From Oscillospiraceae bacterium (GTDB lineage Bacteria; Bacillota; Clostridia; Oscillospirales; Oscillospiraceae), in the NCBI GenBank assembly GCA_017620315.1, contig JAFZQQ010000141.1, positions 1 through 8,597 of the forward strand: a DNA stretch of 8,597 bases. The letters run 5' to 3'. The position numbers were made by a program, and so were the translations under genes. Positions 1 through 6,110 of the stretch are shown here, in pieces; positions within the stretch are counted from its first letter, which is position 1, and every line of letters starts with the position of its first letter. Under the pieces are notes generated by a model that was not told the DNA's origin, searched no databases, and saw nothing but the letters and a program-made list of their open reading frames with translations.

Positions 1-563
1 ACGCCGAGGCGCTTCCAGCTCTCCCACTTGTTGAGGAGCTCGTAGTAAACCGGGCTTTTCTCCGGGCTGTGCTGGCCGTAAAAGCTGTCCTTGCACTGGA
101 CGACGCCGGTATGCGTGGTATAGCCCAGCTTTCTTGAGGCGTCGGCAAGCGCGGTCGCTATCCCGAGATCCGCCACGGCAGGAAACTCGATCGGCGCGTA
201 CTCCATGCTGGTATGCTCAAAGCGGATCGCTCCTGTGGCGACAACGATGTCGCCCGATTTGACGTCGATGTCAATGCCTCCACAGGTGCCGGTGCGGATA
301 AAGGTGTCCGCGCCGAGCTGGTGCAGCTCCTCCATCGCTATGGCGGCGGAGGGCCCTCCGATGCCGGTGGAGCACACGCTGACGGGAACGCCGAGCAGCG
401 TGCCCGTATAGGTTGTGTACTCGCGGTTCTGCGCGATGAGCTTCGGGTCGTCAAAATGCTCCGCGATGGATGCGCAGCGTCCCGGATCCCCCGGCAGGAT
501 CACATAACGGCCAACCTCCCCCTGTGCGCAGTGGATGTGGTACAAACGCTCCAGTTCATGCAT
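1..563 (-). CDS. udp: Uridine phosphorylase, N-terminal 187 codons (gene runs off the left edge)
   Basis: Cytosolic nucleoside phosphorylase of the PNP/UDP family. The family member this resembles splits uridine with phosphate into uracil and ribose-1-phosphate (pyrimidine salvage). The visible part lines up well with my recollection of E. coli Udp: GDPGR (residues 25-29, phosphate loop), NREYTT (46-51, with the partner-subunit phosphate arginine R47), STGIGGPS (65-72), and RTGTCGG (90-96, R90 and T93 at phosphate-binding positions). The E. coli substrate-loop F-x3-Q-x-R appears here as [10 protein letters not shown], shorter and without the second arginine, a form I associate with Firmicutes homologues. 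The start is ATG at 563, preceded by AGAGGTGG with a 5-nt gap; the nearby ATG at 559 is out of frame. The C-terminal third, including the MES motif, is outside the window. It lies 71 nt downstream of the LRR gene but has its own promoter. The family is secure; uridine specificity is likely but not proven. Confidence 0.9.
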   Translation of the reverse strand, partial: MHELERLYHIHCAQGEVGRYVILPGDPGRCASIAEHFDDPKLIAQNREYTTYTGTLLGVPVSVCSTGIGGPSAAIAMEELHQLGADTFIRTGTCGGIDIDVKSGDIVVATGAIRFEHTSMEYAPIEFPAVADLGIATALADASRKLGYTTHTGVVQCKDSFYGQHSPEKSPVYYELLNKWESWKRLG

Positions 564-598
564 GATAACCACCTCTTAATCGTATTTGTTCTGCAATT

Positions 599-626
599 AT
601 TATAGCAAAAACTGCCTGAAATGCAA
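599..626 (-). promoter_or_regulatory. Probable sigma-A promoter of udp
   Basis: On the minus strand a perfect -10 hexamer TATAAT (599-604) lies 16 nt from a weak -35 TTGCAT (621-626). It sits in the 71-nt gap between the LRR stop codon and the udp start, about 35 nt before the udp ATG. No terminator hairpin is visible between the LRR gene and this promoter, so some read-through from upstream is also possible. Assignment is by consensus and position only. Confidence 0.6.
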
Positions 627-634
627 TATGTCCC

Positions 635-2737
635 TTAATCGGTGTACCTCACCCATGCAGAGCATAACGGCGTATTATCCCCGTCAAGCAGCATCAGCTT
701 GCAGCACGCGCCCTTTTTCAGGCCGGAAACGATGCCGCTTGAGCTTCCCGGAGCAAGCGCGATAACGCGGAGATCCAACACCTTTCCATTATCGTCATAG
801 CTTACGGCGGCAAGTGACGCCCTATTCGTCGCACATGTTACGGTATAGCCGCTCAAAACGCCGTCTGCAACCGTCCCGTACACCCCTGCCACAGGCGCAT
901 CATATTGTATCTTCATTTCTTTGATGTTACCGCTTCCGCCGACACTGTCCCACCGCACCTTCGTGCCTGCATAGCGAATGAGCGACAGGGCTTTGCATCC
1001 GTAAAAGGCGTCTGCACCGATGCTGTTTACACTCACCGGAAGCGTTATTTCCGCAAGAGCCTTGCAATTTCTAAATGCATTACTGCCAATCGTCGCCGTT
1101 CCCGCAGGAACGCCAAACCCCTCAAGAGAACTGCAGCCGTTGAAGGAATAGCTTCCGATGCTTTCAAGTCCTCCGGAAAAGAAAACGCTCTTCAGAGTGG
1201 TGCAGCTGTCGAACGTGTAGTTTTCTATGCGTTCCAGACCGCCGTGAGTCGTTATTTTCGTCATTTTACTGCAGCCGCAAAACGAATGGCCGCTCAATAT
1301 CCTTATTCCTTCACAGACTTCAAAAGCGCCTCGGAACGCAGGCGGGCATCGCACAAGCTTCGTATGATCCTTGCTGTACAATACGCCATCCACGCTGTCA
1401 AAATATGTGCTGCTCTTGTCAACATCTATTTGTTCCAATGCCTTGCAGCCGCAAAACGCTTCACTGCCTATGCTCTTTATACTTGACGGCAGCTGTATCT
1501 CCGTCAGTTTTTCACATCCGCGAAAAGCGCTTCCTCCGAGGCTCGACACTCCCTCGGGCACCTCGCAGCGCCCGGACGCCATCATCGGGCATTGTATCAG
1601 CGTGGTCTTCTTTTTATTATACAGCATTCCGTCTGCACTGCAGTAAGCTGAGTTGGCTTCGTCCACAAGTATCCGTTCAATGGAACTGCAGCTGCAAAAA
1701 GCGTCTGTACCGATGGATCTCACATTGGCAGGAATGCATATTGCAGTTATGTTGTTGCATCCGTTGAATGAATAATTGCCGATGCTTTCGAGCTGCGCGG
1801 GAAGTACCACGTCCGTCAGCAGGCTGCATCTGTAGAAAGCATATCCTGCTATACTTGCCACGGTCTCGGGGACAACATATTTTCCGCTTTTCTTCTCCGG
1901 GCACTTGAACAGCGTGGTTTTTTCTTTGTCAAACAGCACTCCGTCCTCAACGCAAAAAAAAGCGCTGTCGCCGTTCAAACTTATTTGATCCAGGTTACAG
2001 CCTGCAAAAGCACTTCCCGGTACATCCCTCAAACTTTCGGGAAGAGTAAGCGACGTGAGCTTGGAACACCAGTGAAACATCGCTTTACCGATTCTGGTCA
2101 CGCCGTTTTCGACTATTACGCTCTTGATGAAAGAATTATTGTAAAACGGGCTGCGTTCGCCCACGGTGGTTTTGTAATCCCAGGTATCCCCGGTGCCGCC
2201 AAGCACCAGCGTTCCATCCTCAAATAACTGCCACGTTACATCCTCACCGCATTTTCCCGCGGACTTGAGCGCCGCTGCGAAATGTATCTCGGTACAGGTG
2301 GGAAAATCATTCTTTCCCTCTCCCGTAATTGCGTTCCAGTCTTCCTCCTGTCCCTCGTAGTAGACGTCCTTGAGATTAACGCAAGAGAAGAAAGCGTTCT
2401 GTCCAATGTATCCAACACTCGTCGGAATATCGATGCGTACAAGATTCTCACAATTACCAAACGCCACATCGGAAATACTGGTCACTCCGAAGTAAATCTT
2501 AACGCTTTTTATATTCTGTTTGCCATAAAAAGGGCTGCGGCCATGGGAACTGAATGAGTATTCATACATCGCGCCCGAGCCGCTTATAACAAGCTCCCCG
2601 TTATCGCTCAGAGTCCAGGTAACCTGCTCGCCGCATGTTCCGGACGATACGGCATACGCGCTCGGCGCAGGCAAAAACATCAGCGCGGCAATCATCGCCG
2701 CGCAAAGCAGCGCCGCGGTAAACCTTTTTCTCCGCAT
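635..2737 (-). CDS. Secreted BspA-like leucine-rich-repeat protein (LRR_5 type)
   Basis: A 700-residue exported protein. Residues 1-29 form a clear signal peptide (MRRKR, a hydrophobic stretch, likely cleavage after AYA). A short module beginning GTCGEQVTWTLSDNGELVISG (about 33-55) recurs as GKCGEDVTWQLFEDGTLVLGG (about 161-181). The body is a string of roughly 23-residue BspA/TpLRR (LRR_5) repeats; I count 14 F-x-x-C repeat cores such as AFGNC, AFYRC and SFNGC. They are interrupted three times by an insert of the form DGVLFDKEKTTLFKCP. The last 82 residues (about 619-700) are not LRR and contain LKKGACCKLMLLDGDNTPLC. There is no LPXTG motif, C-terminal membrane helix or obvious wall-binding repeat, so it is secreted or held non-covalently. 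Family members are implicated in adhesion or host-protein binding; this protein's ligand is unknown. Start ATG 2737 has AAGGGAG 8 nt upstream. The gene begins 22 nt after the GGDEF gene, suggesting co-transcription. Its base composition looks less GC-rich than the infB operon. Confidence 0.88.
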   Translation of the reverse strand: MRRKRFTAALLCAAMIAALMFLPAPSAYAVSSGTCGEQVTWTLSDNGELVISGSGAMYEYSFSSHGRSPFYGKQNIKSVKIYFGVTSISDVAFGNCENLVRIDIPTSVGYIGQNAFFSCVNLKDVYYEGQEEDWNAITGEGKNDFPTCTEIHFAAALKSAGKCGEDVTWQLFEDGTLVLGGTGDTWDYKTTVGERSPFYNNSFIKSVIVENGVTRIGKAMFHWCSKLTSLTLPESLRDVPGSAFAGCNLDQISLNGDSAFFCVEDGVLFDKEKTTLFKCPEKKSGKYVVPETVASIAGYAFYRCSLLTDVVLPAQLESIGNYSFNGCNNITAICIPANVRSIGTDAFCSCSSIERILVDEANSAYCSADGMLYNKKKTTLIQCPMMASGRCEVPEGVSSLGGSAFRGCEKLTEIQLPSSIKSIGSEAFCGCKALEQIDVDKSSTYFDSVDGVLYSKDHTKLVRCPPAFRGAFEVCEGIRILSGHSFCGCSKMTKITTHGGLERIENYTFDSCTTLKSVFFSGGLESIGSYSFNGCSSLEGFGVPAGTATIGSNAFRNCKALAEITLPVSVNSIGADAFYGCKALSLIRYAGTKVRWDSVGGSGNIKEMKIQYDAPVAGVYGTVADGVLSGYTVTCATNRASLAAVSYDDNGKVLDLRVIALAPGSSSGIVSGLKKGACCKLMLLDGDNTPLCSAWVRYTD

Positions 2738-2759
2738 GCTCCCTGCTCCCTTCCGTCAC

Positions 2760-3914
2760 TCAGTCCAAACGCGCGCGTCTGTCGTGGCTGCGGTAATACT
2801 TCTCTTTGTCCTCGTACATATTGTGGTCTATTATGCTGAGAAAATCGGAAATGTCGTCCCGTGCCGGGTCGAACACGCTGCCGCCGATCGCAGCCGAAAG
2901 CTTATAGGGCTTGCCGGAGGAGGCGTTATAGCTGTCGATCTCCGCAAGTATCCTCTGCCGGTGCTCCTCCACGCAGTTCTCCGCGGGATGCTCAAGCAAA
3001 ATGATAAATTCGTCGCCCGCGAAGCGGATGACCGCGCCGGTATTTTTGACAATGCCCGTAAGTATCCGCGCGATTGCGACAAGCGCGGCGTCGCCCTCAG
3101 CGTGAGAGTATTGGTCGTTTATCGTCTTAAAGCCGTTCATATCCAGCATGATCGCGGCAAAGGAGCCCTTGCTGTGATTCGTCAGCCGGCTCTGCACCTC
3201 GTCAAGATAGTATCGGTTAAACACTCCCGTCAGCTTGTCAAGGAATATACTCTCGTTTTGTAAACATATAACTACCGCGCAGAAGGAAACGCCGACCGAC
3301 GGCCAGATCAGCGACACGCCGTAGGCAAAGCACTGCACCGACACGCCGCAGACCAAAGGGAAAAAGAACAGCCATGTCGGGAAAAATCTCAAAAGTCTTC
3401 CGTTAAGGCGCGCGTGGATATAGATGAAAAGTCCGTAGAGCAGCAGTATCAATTCGATGGTGATATAGATCCAGAAAAGGCCCATGCGGTGATAGACGTT
3501 GTTTTCGTCAACGTAAAAAACGCAGGGGACAAAGAAGTTGATCACCAGAAGAATGACCTCGACGGCGCTTACAAGGATGATCAGAAACCTGAGCAATTCG
3601 GAAATCGTTTCGCGGATATGCTTTGTGACCATAGTGATAAAGCCCGGCCCGATCACTATATTCAGCGCATACAGCAAGGTGTTGAACACATATACGAACA
3701 TCCGCGCAAGCTCGCCCGGCTGCCCGTCGAAAATCCAGGTTACCGGGTCGATCAAACAGCCGGCAAGCGTCGCGATCAGCATTCTCAGCAGCGTCTTGCT
3801 CTCCGATCCGCTCGTCTGAAGTCTCCATCCCTTTGTCAGAATAAGCGTGATCATCAGCAGCGCGCCGAGAAAATCCGTGGCGAAATATGACTCCAGCATA
3901 AAACCCGTGCCCAT
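2760..3914 (-). CDS. Membrane-bound GGDEF-domain protein (putative diguanylate cyclase)
   Basis: A 384-residue protein. The N-terminal half (about residues 10-219) has seven hydrophobic segments, approximately 10-28, 42-61, 71-95, 104-130, 146-167, 177-198 and 202-218, forming a membrane sensor region I cannot assign to a named family. The C-terminal half is a GGDEF domain: LDKLTGVFNR (225-234), LDMNGFKTIND (257-267) and SHAEGD (270-275). These supply D258, N266 and D275 at metal and guanine-binding positions. The signature loop is A-G-D-E-F (299-303), with alanine for the first glycine. AGDEF variants have been reported active in some cyclases, so c-di-GMP synthesis from two GTP is plausible. 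The inhibitory RxxD site is missing (KNTG at 290-293), so classical product feedback is not expected. The segment after residue 340 is more divergent. Start ATG 3914 has AAGGAGG 6 nt upstream. It has its own promoter and probably drives the LRR gene 22 nt downstream. Confidence 0.87.
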   Translation of the reverse strand: MGTGFMLESYFATDFLGALLMITLILTKGWRLQTSGSESKTLLRMLIATLAGCLIDPVTWIFDGQPGELARMFVYVFNTLLYALNIVIGPGFITMVTKHIRETISELLRFLIILVSAVEVILLVINFFVPCVFYVDENNVYHRMGLFWIYITIELILLLYGLFIYIHARLNGRLLRFFPTWLFFFPLVCGVSVQCFAYGVSLIWPSVGVSFCAVVICLQNESIFLDKLTGVFNRYYLDEVQSRLTNHSKGSFAAIMLDMNGFKTINDQYSHAEGDAALVAIARILTGIVKNTGAVIRFAGDEFIILLEHPAENCVEEHRQRILAEIDSYNASSGKPYKLSAAIGGSVFDPARDDISDFLSIIDHNMYEDKEKYYRSHDRRARLD

Positions 3915-3920
3915 GATCCG

Positions 3921-3927
3921 CCTCCTT
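3921..3927 (-). promoter_or_regulatory. Strong ribosome binding site of the GGDEF gene
   Basis: AAGGAGG on the minus strand, 6 nt before the ATG at 3914. It selects this start over the in-frame internal methionine at residue 6. Confidence 0.8.
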
Positions 3928-3937
3928 CATATTTTTC

Positions 3938-3966
3938 ATTATATTTTATCACAGCGATTGCCGCAA
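3938..3966 (-). promoter_or_regulatory. Probable sigma-A promoter of the GGDEF-LRR pair
   Basis: On the minus strand a perfect TATAAT (-10, 3938-3943) lies exactly 17 nt from TTGCGG (-35, 3961-3966; only TTG matches consensus). The -10 is set in an A/T-rich run, and the ATG lies about 23 nt downstream of it. The -35 is inside the right-hand-facing arm of an inverted repeat (3957-3999), which could affect access to it. Read from consensus and spacing only. Confidence 0.62.
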
Positions 3967-3999
3967 AACAAGCCTTAAAAAGGCGATATCTGCGGCAAT
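3957..3999. repeat. Nested inverted repeat overlapping the GGDEF promoter -35
   Basis: ATTGCCGCA (3957-3965) and its exact complement TGCGGCAAT (3991-3999) enclose a smaller perfect hairpin, GCCTT-AAA-AAGGC (3972-3984). The left outer arm covers five of the six bases of the -35 element. AGGCGATAT inside it (3981-3989) also occurs in both copies of the nearby 32-bp terminator repeat, so this may be a decayed third relative. It could equally be an operator or a chance of a hairpin-rich spacer. Confidence 0.5.
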
Positions 4000-4003
4000 A
4001 TGT

Positions 4004-4035
4004 AAAAACGCGGCCATATCAGGCGATATGACCGC
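4004..4035 (-). terminator. Left copy of the 32-bp terminator repeat
   Basis: Exact 32-bp match to 4326-4357. Read on the minus strand it forms an 11-bp stem with one G:U pair (arms 4010-4020 and 4025-4035), a 4-nt loop GCCT, and then GTTTTT: an intrinsic terminator shape. It ends about 60 nt upstream of the GGDEF promoter -10, so it would insulate that gene from read-through out of ribF. Here the stem contains no coding sequence; the ribF-derived codons in it (Gly-His-Ile-Ala-stop) are stranded. Confidence 0.7.
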
Positions 4036-4325
4036 AGCAGACTGTCAAAGAAGGCCCGCAGGGTTTGCCGCCCGCAGGCGGCAAATGAACCTGATCGTAT
4101 TTTCCACCGACACGCGCGGGGGAAAATACTCATTGCACGGAGTGGAAACAGCCGAAGCGCCGCCAGCGGCGGATGAAGCGAGGCTGTTTCGAGGCAGCGG
4201 CACGATTGTCGTGCCAGACTTGGCGCGACAATCGTAATGCCGCAACGGTGACAGGTGCGCCTACGGCGTGCGGGAAGCGCAGTGAATCCCTCTCAAAAAA
4301 GTGTCTTGCGACACTTTTTTGACAC
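4036..4325. repeat. Hairpin-rich non-coding module between two terminator copies
   Basis: This 290-bp stretch has no credible gene and is nearly all inverted repeats. (A) 9-bp perfect stem TTTGCCGCC/GGCGGCAAA, 4064-4085, 4-nt loop. (B) 9-bp stem GTATTTTCC/GGAAAATAC, 4097-4129, with an inner CCG/CGG stem. (C) 9-bp stem GAAACAGCC/GGCTGTTTC, 4145-4190, with inner CCGCC/GGCGG at 4160-4172. (D) A long stem at 4197-4243: GCGGC and ACGATTGTCG pair with CGACAATCGT and GCCGC, one 3-nt bulge (4236-4238) and an inner GCCA/TGGC. (E) A wobble-containing stem around 4255-4271. (F) A 13-bp perfect terminator-like stem, 4293-4322. The ends carry an imperfect inverted repeat: TGTCAAAGAAG at 4043-4053 against CTTTTTTGACA at 4314-4324, 10 of 11 matching. 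No transposase and no convincing promoter are seen. It could be a MITE-like or REP/BIME-like dispersed element, or a structured RNA; I cannot decide from one copy. Confidence 0.75.
4293..4322. terminator. Perfect bidirectional intrinsic terminator
   Basis: Thirteen-base perfect arms (4293-4305 and 4310-4322) around the loop TTGC. A GTGTC/GACAC core is flanked by six A on one side and six T on the other, so either strand gives a stem followed by a U-run. Read on the minus strand it begins only 3 nt after the T-tract of the ribF terminator, making a tandem pair. Confidence 0.75.
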
Positions 4326-4358
4326 AAAAACGCGGCCATATCAGGCGATATGACCGCG
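4326..4358 (-). terminator. ribF operon terminator (right copy of the 32-bp repeat)
   Basis: On the minus strand a 12-bp stem with one G:U pair (arms 4331-4342 and 4347-4358), loop GCCT, then TTTTT (4326-4330). The upstream arm of the stem encodes the last ribF residues (Gly-His-Ile-Ala), and the stop codon TGA (4341-4343) straddles the stem and loop. Bases 4326-4357 are repeated exactly at 4004-4035. Confidence 0.78.
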
Positions 4359-5234
4359 GGCCTCGTTTACGTCCTTTTCAATTTGCCTGTGCAGCTGCGC
4401 CATGGAGTCGAATTTCCTTTCCGGGCGCAGATAGCGCAAAAACTCAAGTCTCAGCTCTTTCTCGTAGAGATCTCCCTCAAAATCGACGAGAAAGGTCTCT
4501 ATCGTCACGCTGTTGTCATCCACGATCGTGGGACGAATGCCGACGTTGGTCACACCCGCGTACACACTGCCGTCCGGCAGACGGACGCGCACCGCGTAGA
4601 CCCCGAAGCGCGGCAGCACGCGCCAGGGTTCGGGCACCAGATTCACAGTGGGAAACAGCACCTCGGTGCCGAGGTGCTTGCCATGCTTCACTGTGCCGGT
4701 GATAAAAAACGGATGCCCTAAAAACTCAGCCGCGCCGGGCATATCTCCGTTTTCCACCAGCTCACGCACATGTGTCGAGCTTACCGTTACGCCGTGCAGC
4801 TCCACCTTGGGAATGATATCGCAGCCGACGTCATGCGCCGCGCACCACTCGCGCAGCATTTCGGGCGTACCCTCGTTCTTATAGCCAAAGCGATAGTCAT
4901 GTCCGGCGACAAGATGCGCCGCATGGTGCTTTCCGACCAGCAGCTTCTCCAGGAAATCCACGGCGGAGGTCTGCATCATATCGCGGTCGAATGGCGCGAC
5001 GATCGTCCTCTCGACGCCGTAAAGCTCGCGGATCAGCGCGCTCCGCTCCTCAACGCCGGTCAAAAGCGGCACGGGCACGCCGGTCACAAATTCCTTCGGT
5101 GCGCGGTCAAAGGTAAACGCCGCGCTTGCCGCGCCAAGCTCCGCCGCGCGCTCCACGGTTTTGCGCAAAAGCGCGCCGTGGCCGATATGCACCCCGTCAA
5201 AAAAGCCGAGGGCAATGACATTTTTCTCTTCCAT
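4341..5234 (-). CDS. ribF: Bifunctional riboflavin kinase / FAD synthetase
   Basis: A 297-residue cytosolic enzyme that phosphorylates riboflavin to FMN and adenylylates FMN to FAD. The N-terminal FAD-synthetase (nucleotidyltransferase) domain has GFFDGVHIGH (10-19, with the HxGH signature H16-H19), AGHDYRFG (110-117) and SSTHVR (152-157). The C-terminal flavokinase domain has GTVKHGKHLG (180-189), FPTVN (194-198), GVTNVGIRPT (227-236) and the expected catalytic glutamate E246 in IETFL. Length is close to the usual ~310, so it appears intact. The start ATG at 5234 is 12 nt downstream of the truB stop and has only a weak GGGA-type ribosome site, consistent with translational coupling to truB. 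It is the last gene of the operon, and its 3' end is built into the terminator stem. No FMN riboswitch is visible in front of it; supply presumably follows operon transcription. Confidence 0.95.
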   Translation of the reverse strand: MEEKNVIALGFFDGVHIGHGALLRKTVERAAELGAASAAFTFDRAPKEFVTGVPVPLLTGVEERSALIRELYGVERTIVAPFDRDMMQTSAVDFLEKLLVGKHHAAHLVAGHDYRFGYKNEGTPEMLREWCAAHDVGCDIIPKVELHGVTVSSTHVRELVENGDMPGAAEFLGHPFFITGTVKHGKHLGTEVLFPTVNLVPEPWRVLPRFGVYAVRVRLPDGSVYAGVTNVGIRPTIVDDNSVTIETFLVDFEGDLYEKELRLEFLRYLRPERKFDSMAQLHRQIEKDVNEARGHIA

Positions 5235-5246
5235 GTTGTTTCCCGT

Positions 5247-6110
5247 TCATGTGCTGAAAAAATTTTTGATCGAGGTCAGGACCCCGTTCTCCGCCTTAGA
5301 TAGCGCGAGAAACGCTCCGTCCGTCCCGGTAAGGCGGTATATCCCGTCGGCAAGCTGCGCGCGCAGGGGATTGCCGCACCGCGCGCGCCGCTCGGTCTCC
5401 GCGTCCGGCACACGGTATTCCGGATAATCCGGGAACATGCTCTCCAGTGGCCGCAGCAGCGCCGCTCCCTCGCGCTCCACATCCTCCAGCGTGACAGCTC
5501 CGTCAAGCGTAAAGCCCGACGCCGCGGTGCGCCGCAGCGCGCTCATCGCGCCGCCGCAGCCGAGCGCCGTGCCGATATCGTGGCACAGCGTACGGATATA
5601 GGTGCCCTTCGAGCAGACAGCGCGCAGCTCCCAGTCGCCGTTCTCCGCCCTGCCCAACAGCTCCAGTTCATAGATCGTGACCTGTCTCGGCTTTCGCTCG
5701 GCTTCTATTCCGCGCCGCGCAAGCTCATAGAGCTTTTTACCGTTTATCTTTATGGCGGAATACATCGGCGGCAGCTGCTCTATCTCTCCGGTAAAGCGCG
5801 GCAGCAGCGCGCGCAGCGCCTCCTCTGTCACCTGTGCGGGAGCTTCCGAAAGCACCGTTCCGGTCGTGTCCTGCGTGTCGGTCGTTATCCCGAGCCTCAG
5901 CGACGCACGGTACTCCTTTTTGCCGTTTTCAGCAAAGGAGACCGCCTTGGTCGCCTGGCCCACAAAAACGGGCAGCACCCCGGTCGCCATCGGGTCAAGC
6001 GTTCCCGAATGTCCCACGCGTTTTTCATGCAGCAGCGAGCGCCGCTTGCCGCACACGTCCATGCTGGTCCAGCCCTCGGGCTTGTCTATGACGACTATCC
6101 CGTCAGGCAT
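5247..6110 (-). CDS. truB: tRNA pseudouridine-55 synthase TruB
   Basis: A 287-residue enzyme that isomerises U55 in the T-loop of tRNAs to pseudouridine. Visible motifs are KPEGWTS (10-16), RVGHSGTLDPMATG (31-44) with the catalytic aspartate D39, KEYRA (65-69, with the conserved active-site tyrosine Y68), YSAIKINGKKLYELAR (117-132) and CSKGTYIR (166-173) with R173 at the conserved arginine position. The C-terminal tail (about 232-287) is a reduced PUA-like region. Length is slightly below the usual 290-310. Start ATG 6110 overlaps the nrnA stop by 8 nt and has GGAGG 9 nt upstream, inside nrnA, so translation is probably coupled. Position after rbfA-nrnA and before ribF is the standard Firmicutes arrangement. 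Confidence 0.95.
   Translation of the reverse strand: MPDGIVVIDKPEGWTSMDVCGKRRSLLHEKRVGHSGTLDPMATGVLPVFVGQATKAVSFAENGKKEYRASLRLGITTDTQDTTGTVLSEAPAQVTEEALRALLPRFTGEIEQLPPMYSAIKINGKKLYELARRGIEAERKPRQVTIYELELLGRAENGDWELRAVCSKGTYIRTLCHDIGTALGCGGAMSALRRTAASGFTLDGAVTLEDVEREGAALLRPLESMFPDYPEYRVPDAETERRARCGNPLRAQLADGIYRLTGTDGAFLALSKAENGVLTSIKNFFST

Noticed and set aside
213..605. Plus-strand frame of 130 codons opposite udp
   Set aside because: The minus strand encodes an unmistakable uridine phosphorylase with motifs and a ribosome site; the plus frame has none.
905..1486. Open frame of 193 codons on the plus strand inside the LRR gene
   Set aside because: It is the antisense of repetitive LRR coding sequence. 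It mirrors the repeat periodicity and has no ribosome site or domain.
4028..4245. Short open frames on both strands in the hairpin module (69 and 66 codons)
   Set aside because: They arise from the inverted repeats, lack ribosome sites and have low-complexity translations.
4036..4325. Complete insertion sequence
   Set aside because: The inverted ends are short and imperfect and there is no transposase. At most it is a non-autonomous element.
4004..4357. CRISPR-like array
   Set aside because: There are only two full 32-bp copies, 322 bp apart, and they are terminator hairpins with no regular spacers or cas genes.
5235..5246. FMN riboswitch in front of ribF
   Set aside because: Only 12 nt separate truB and ribF, with no room for the RFN element and no sign of it inside truB.
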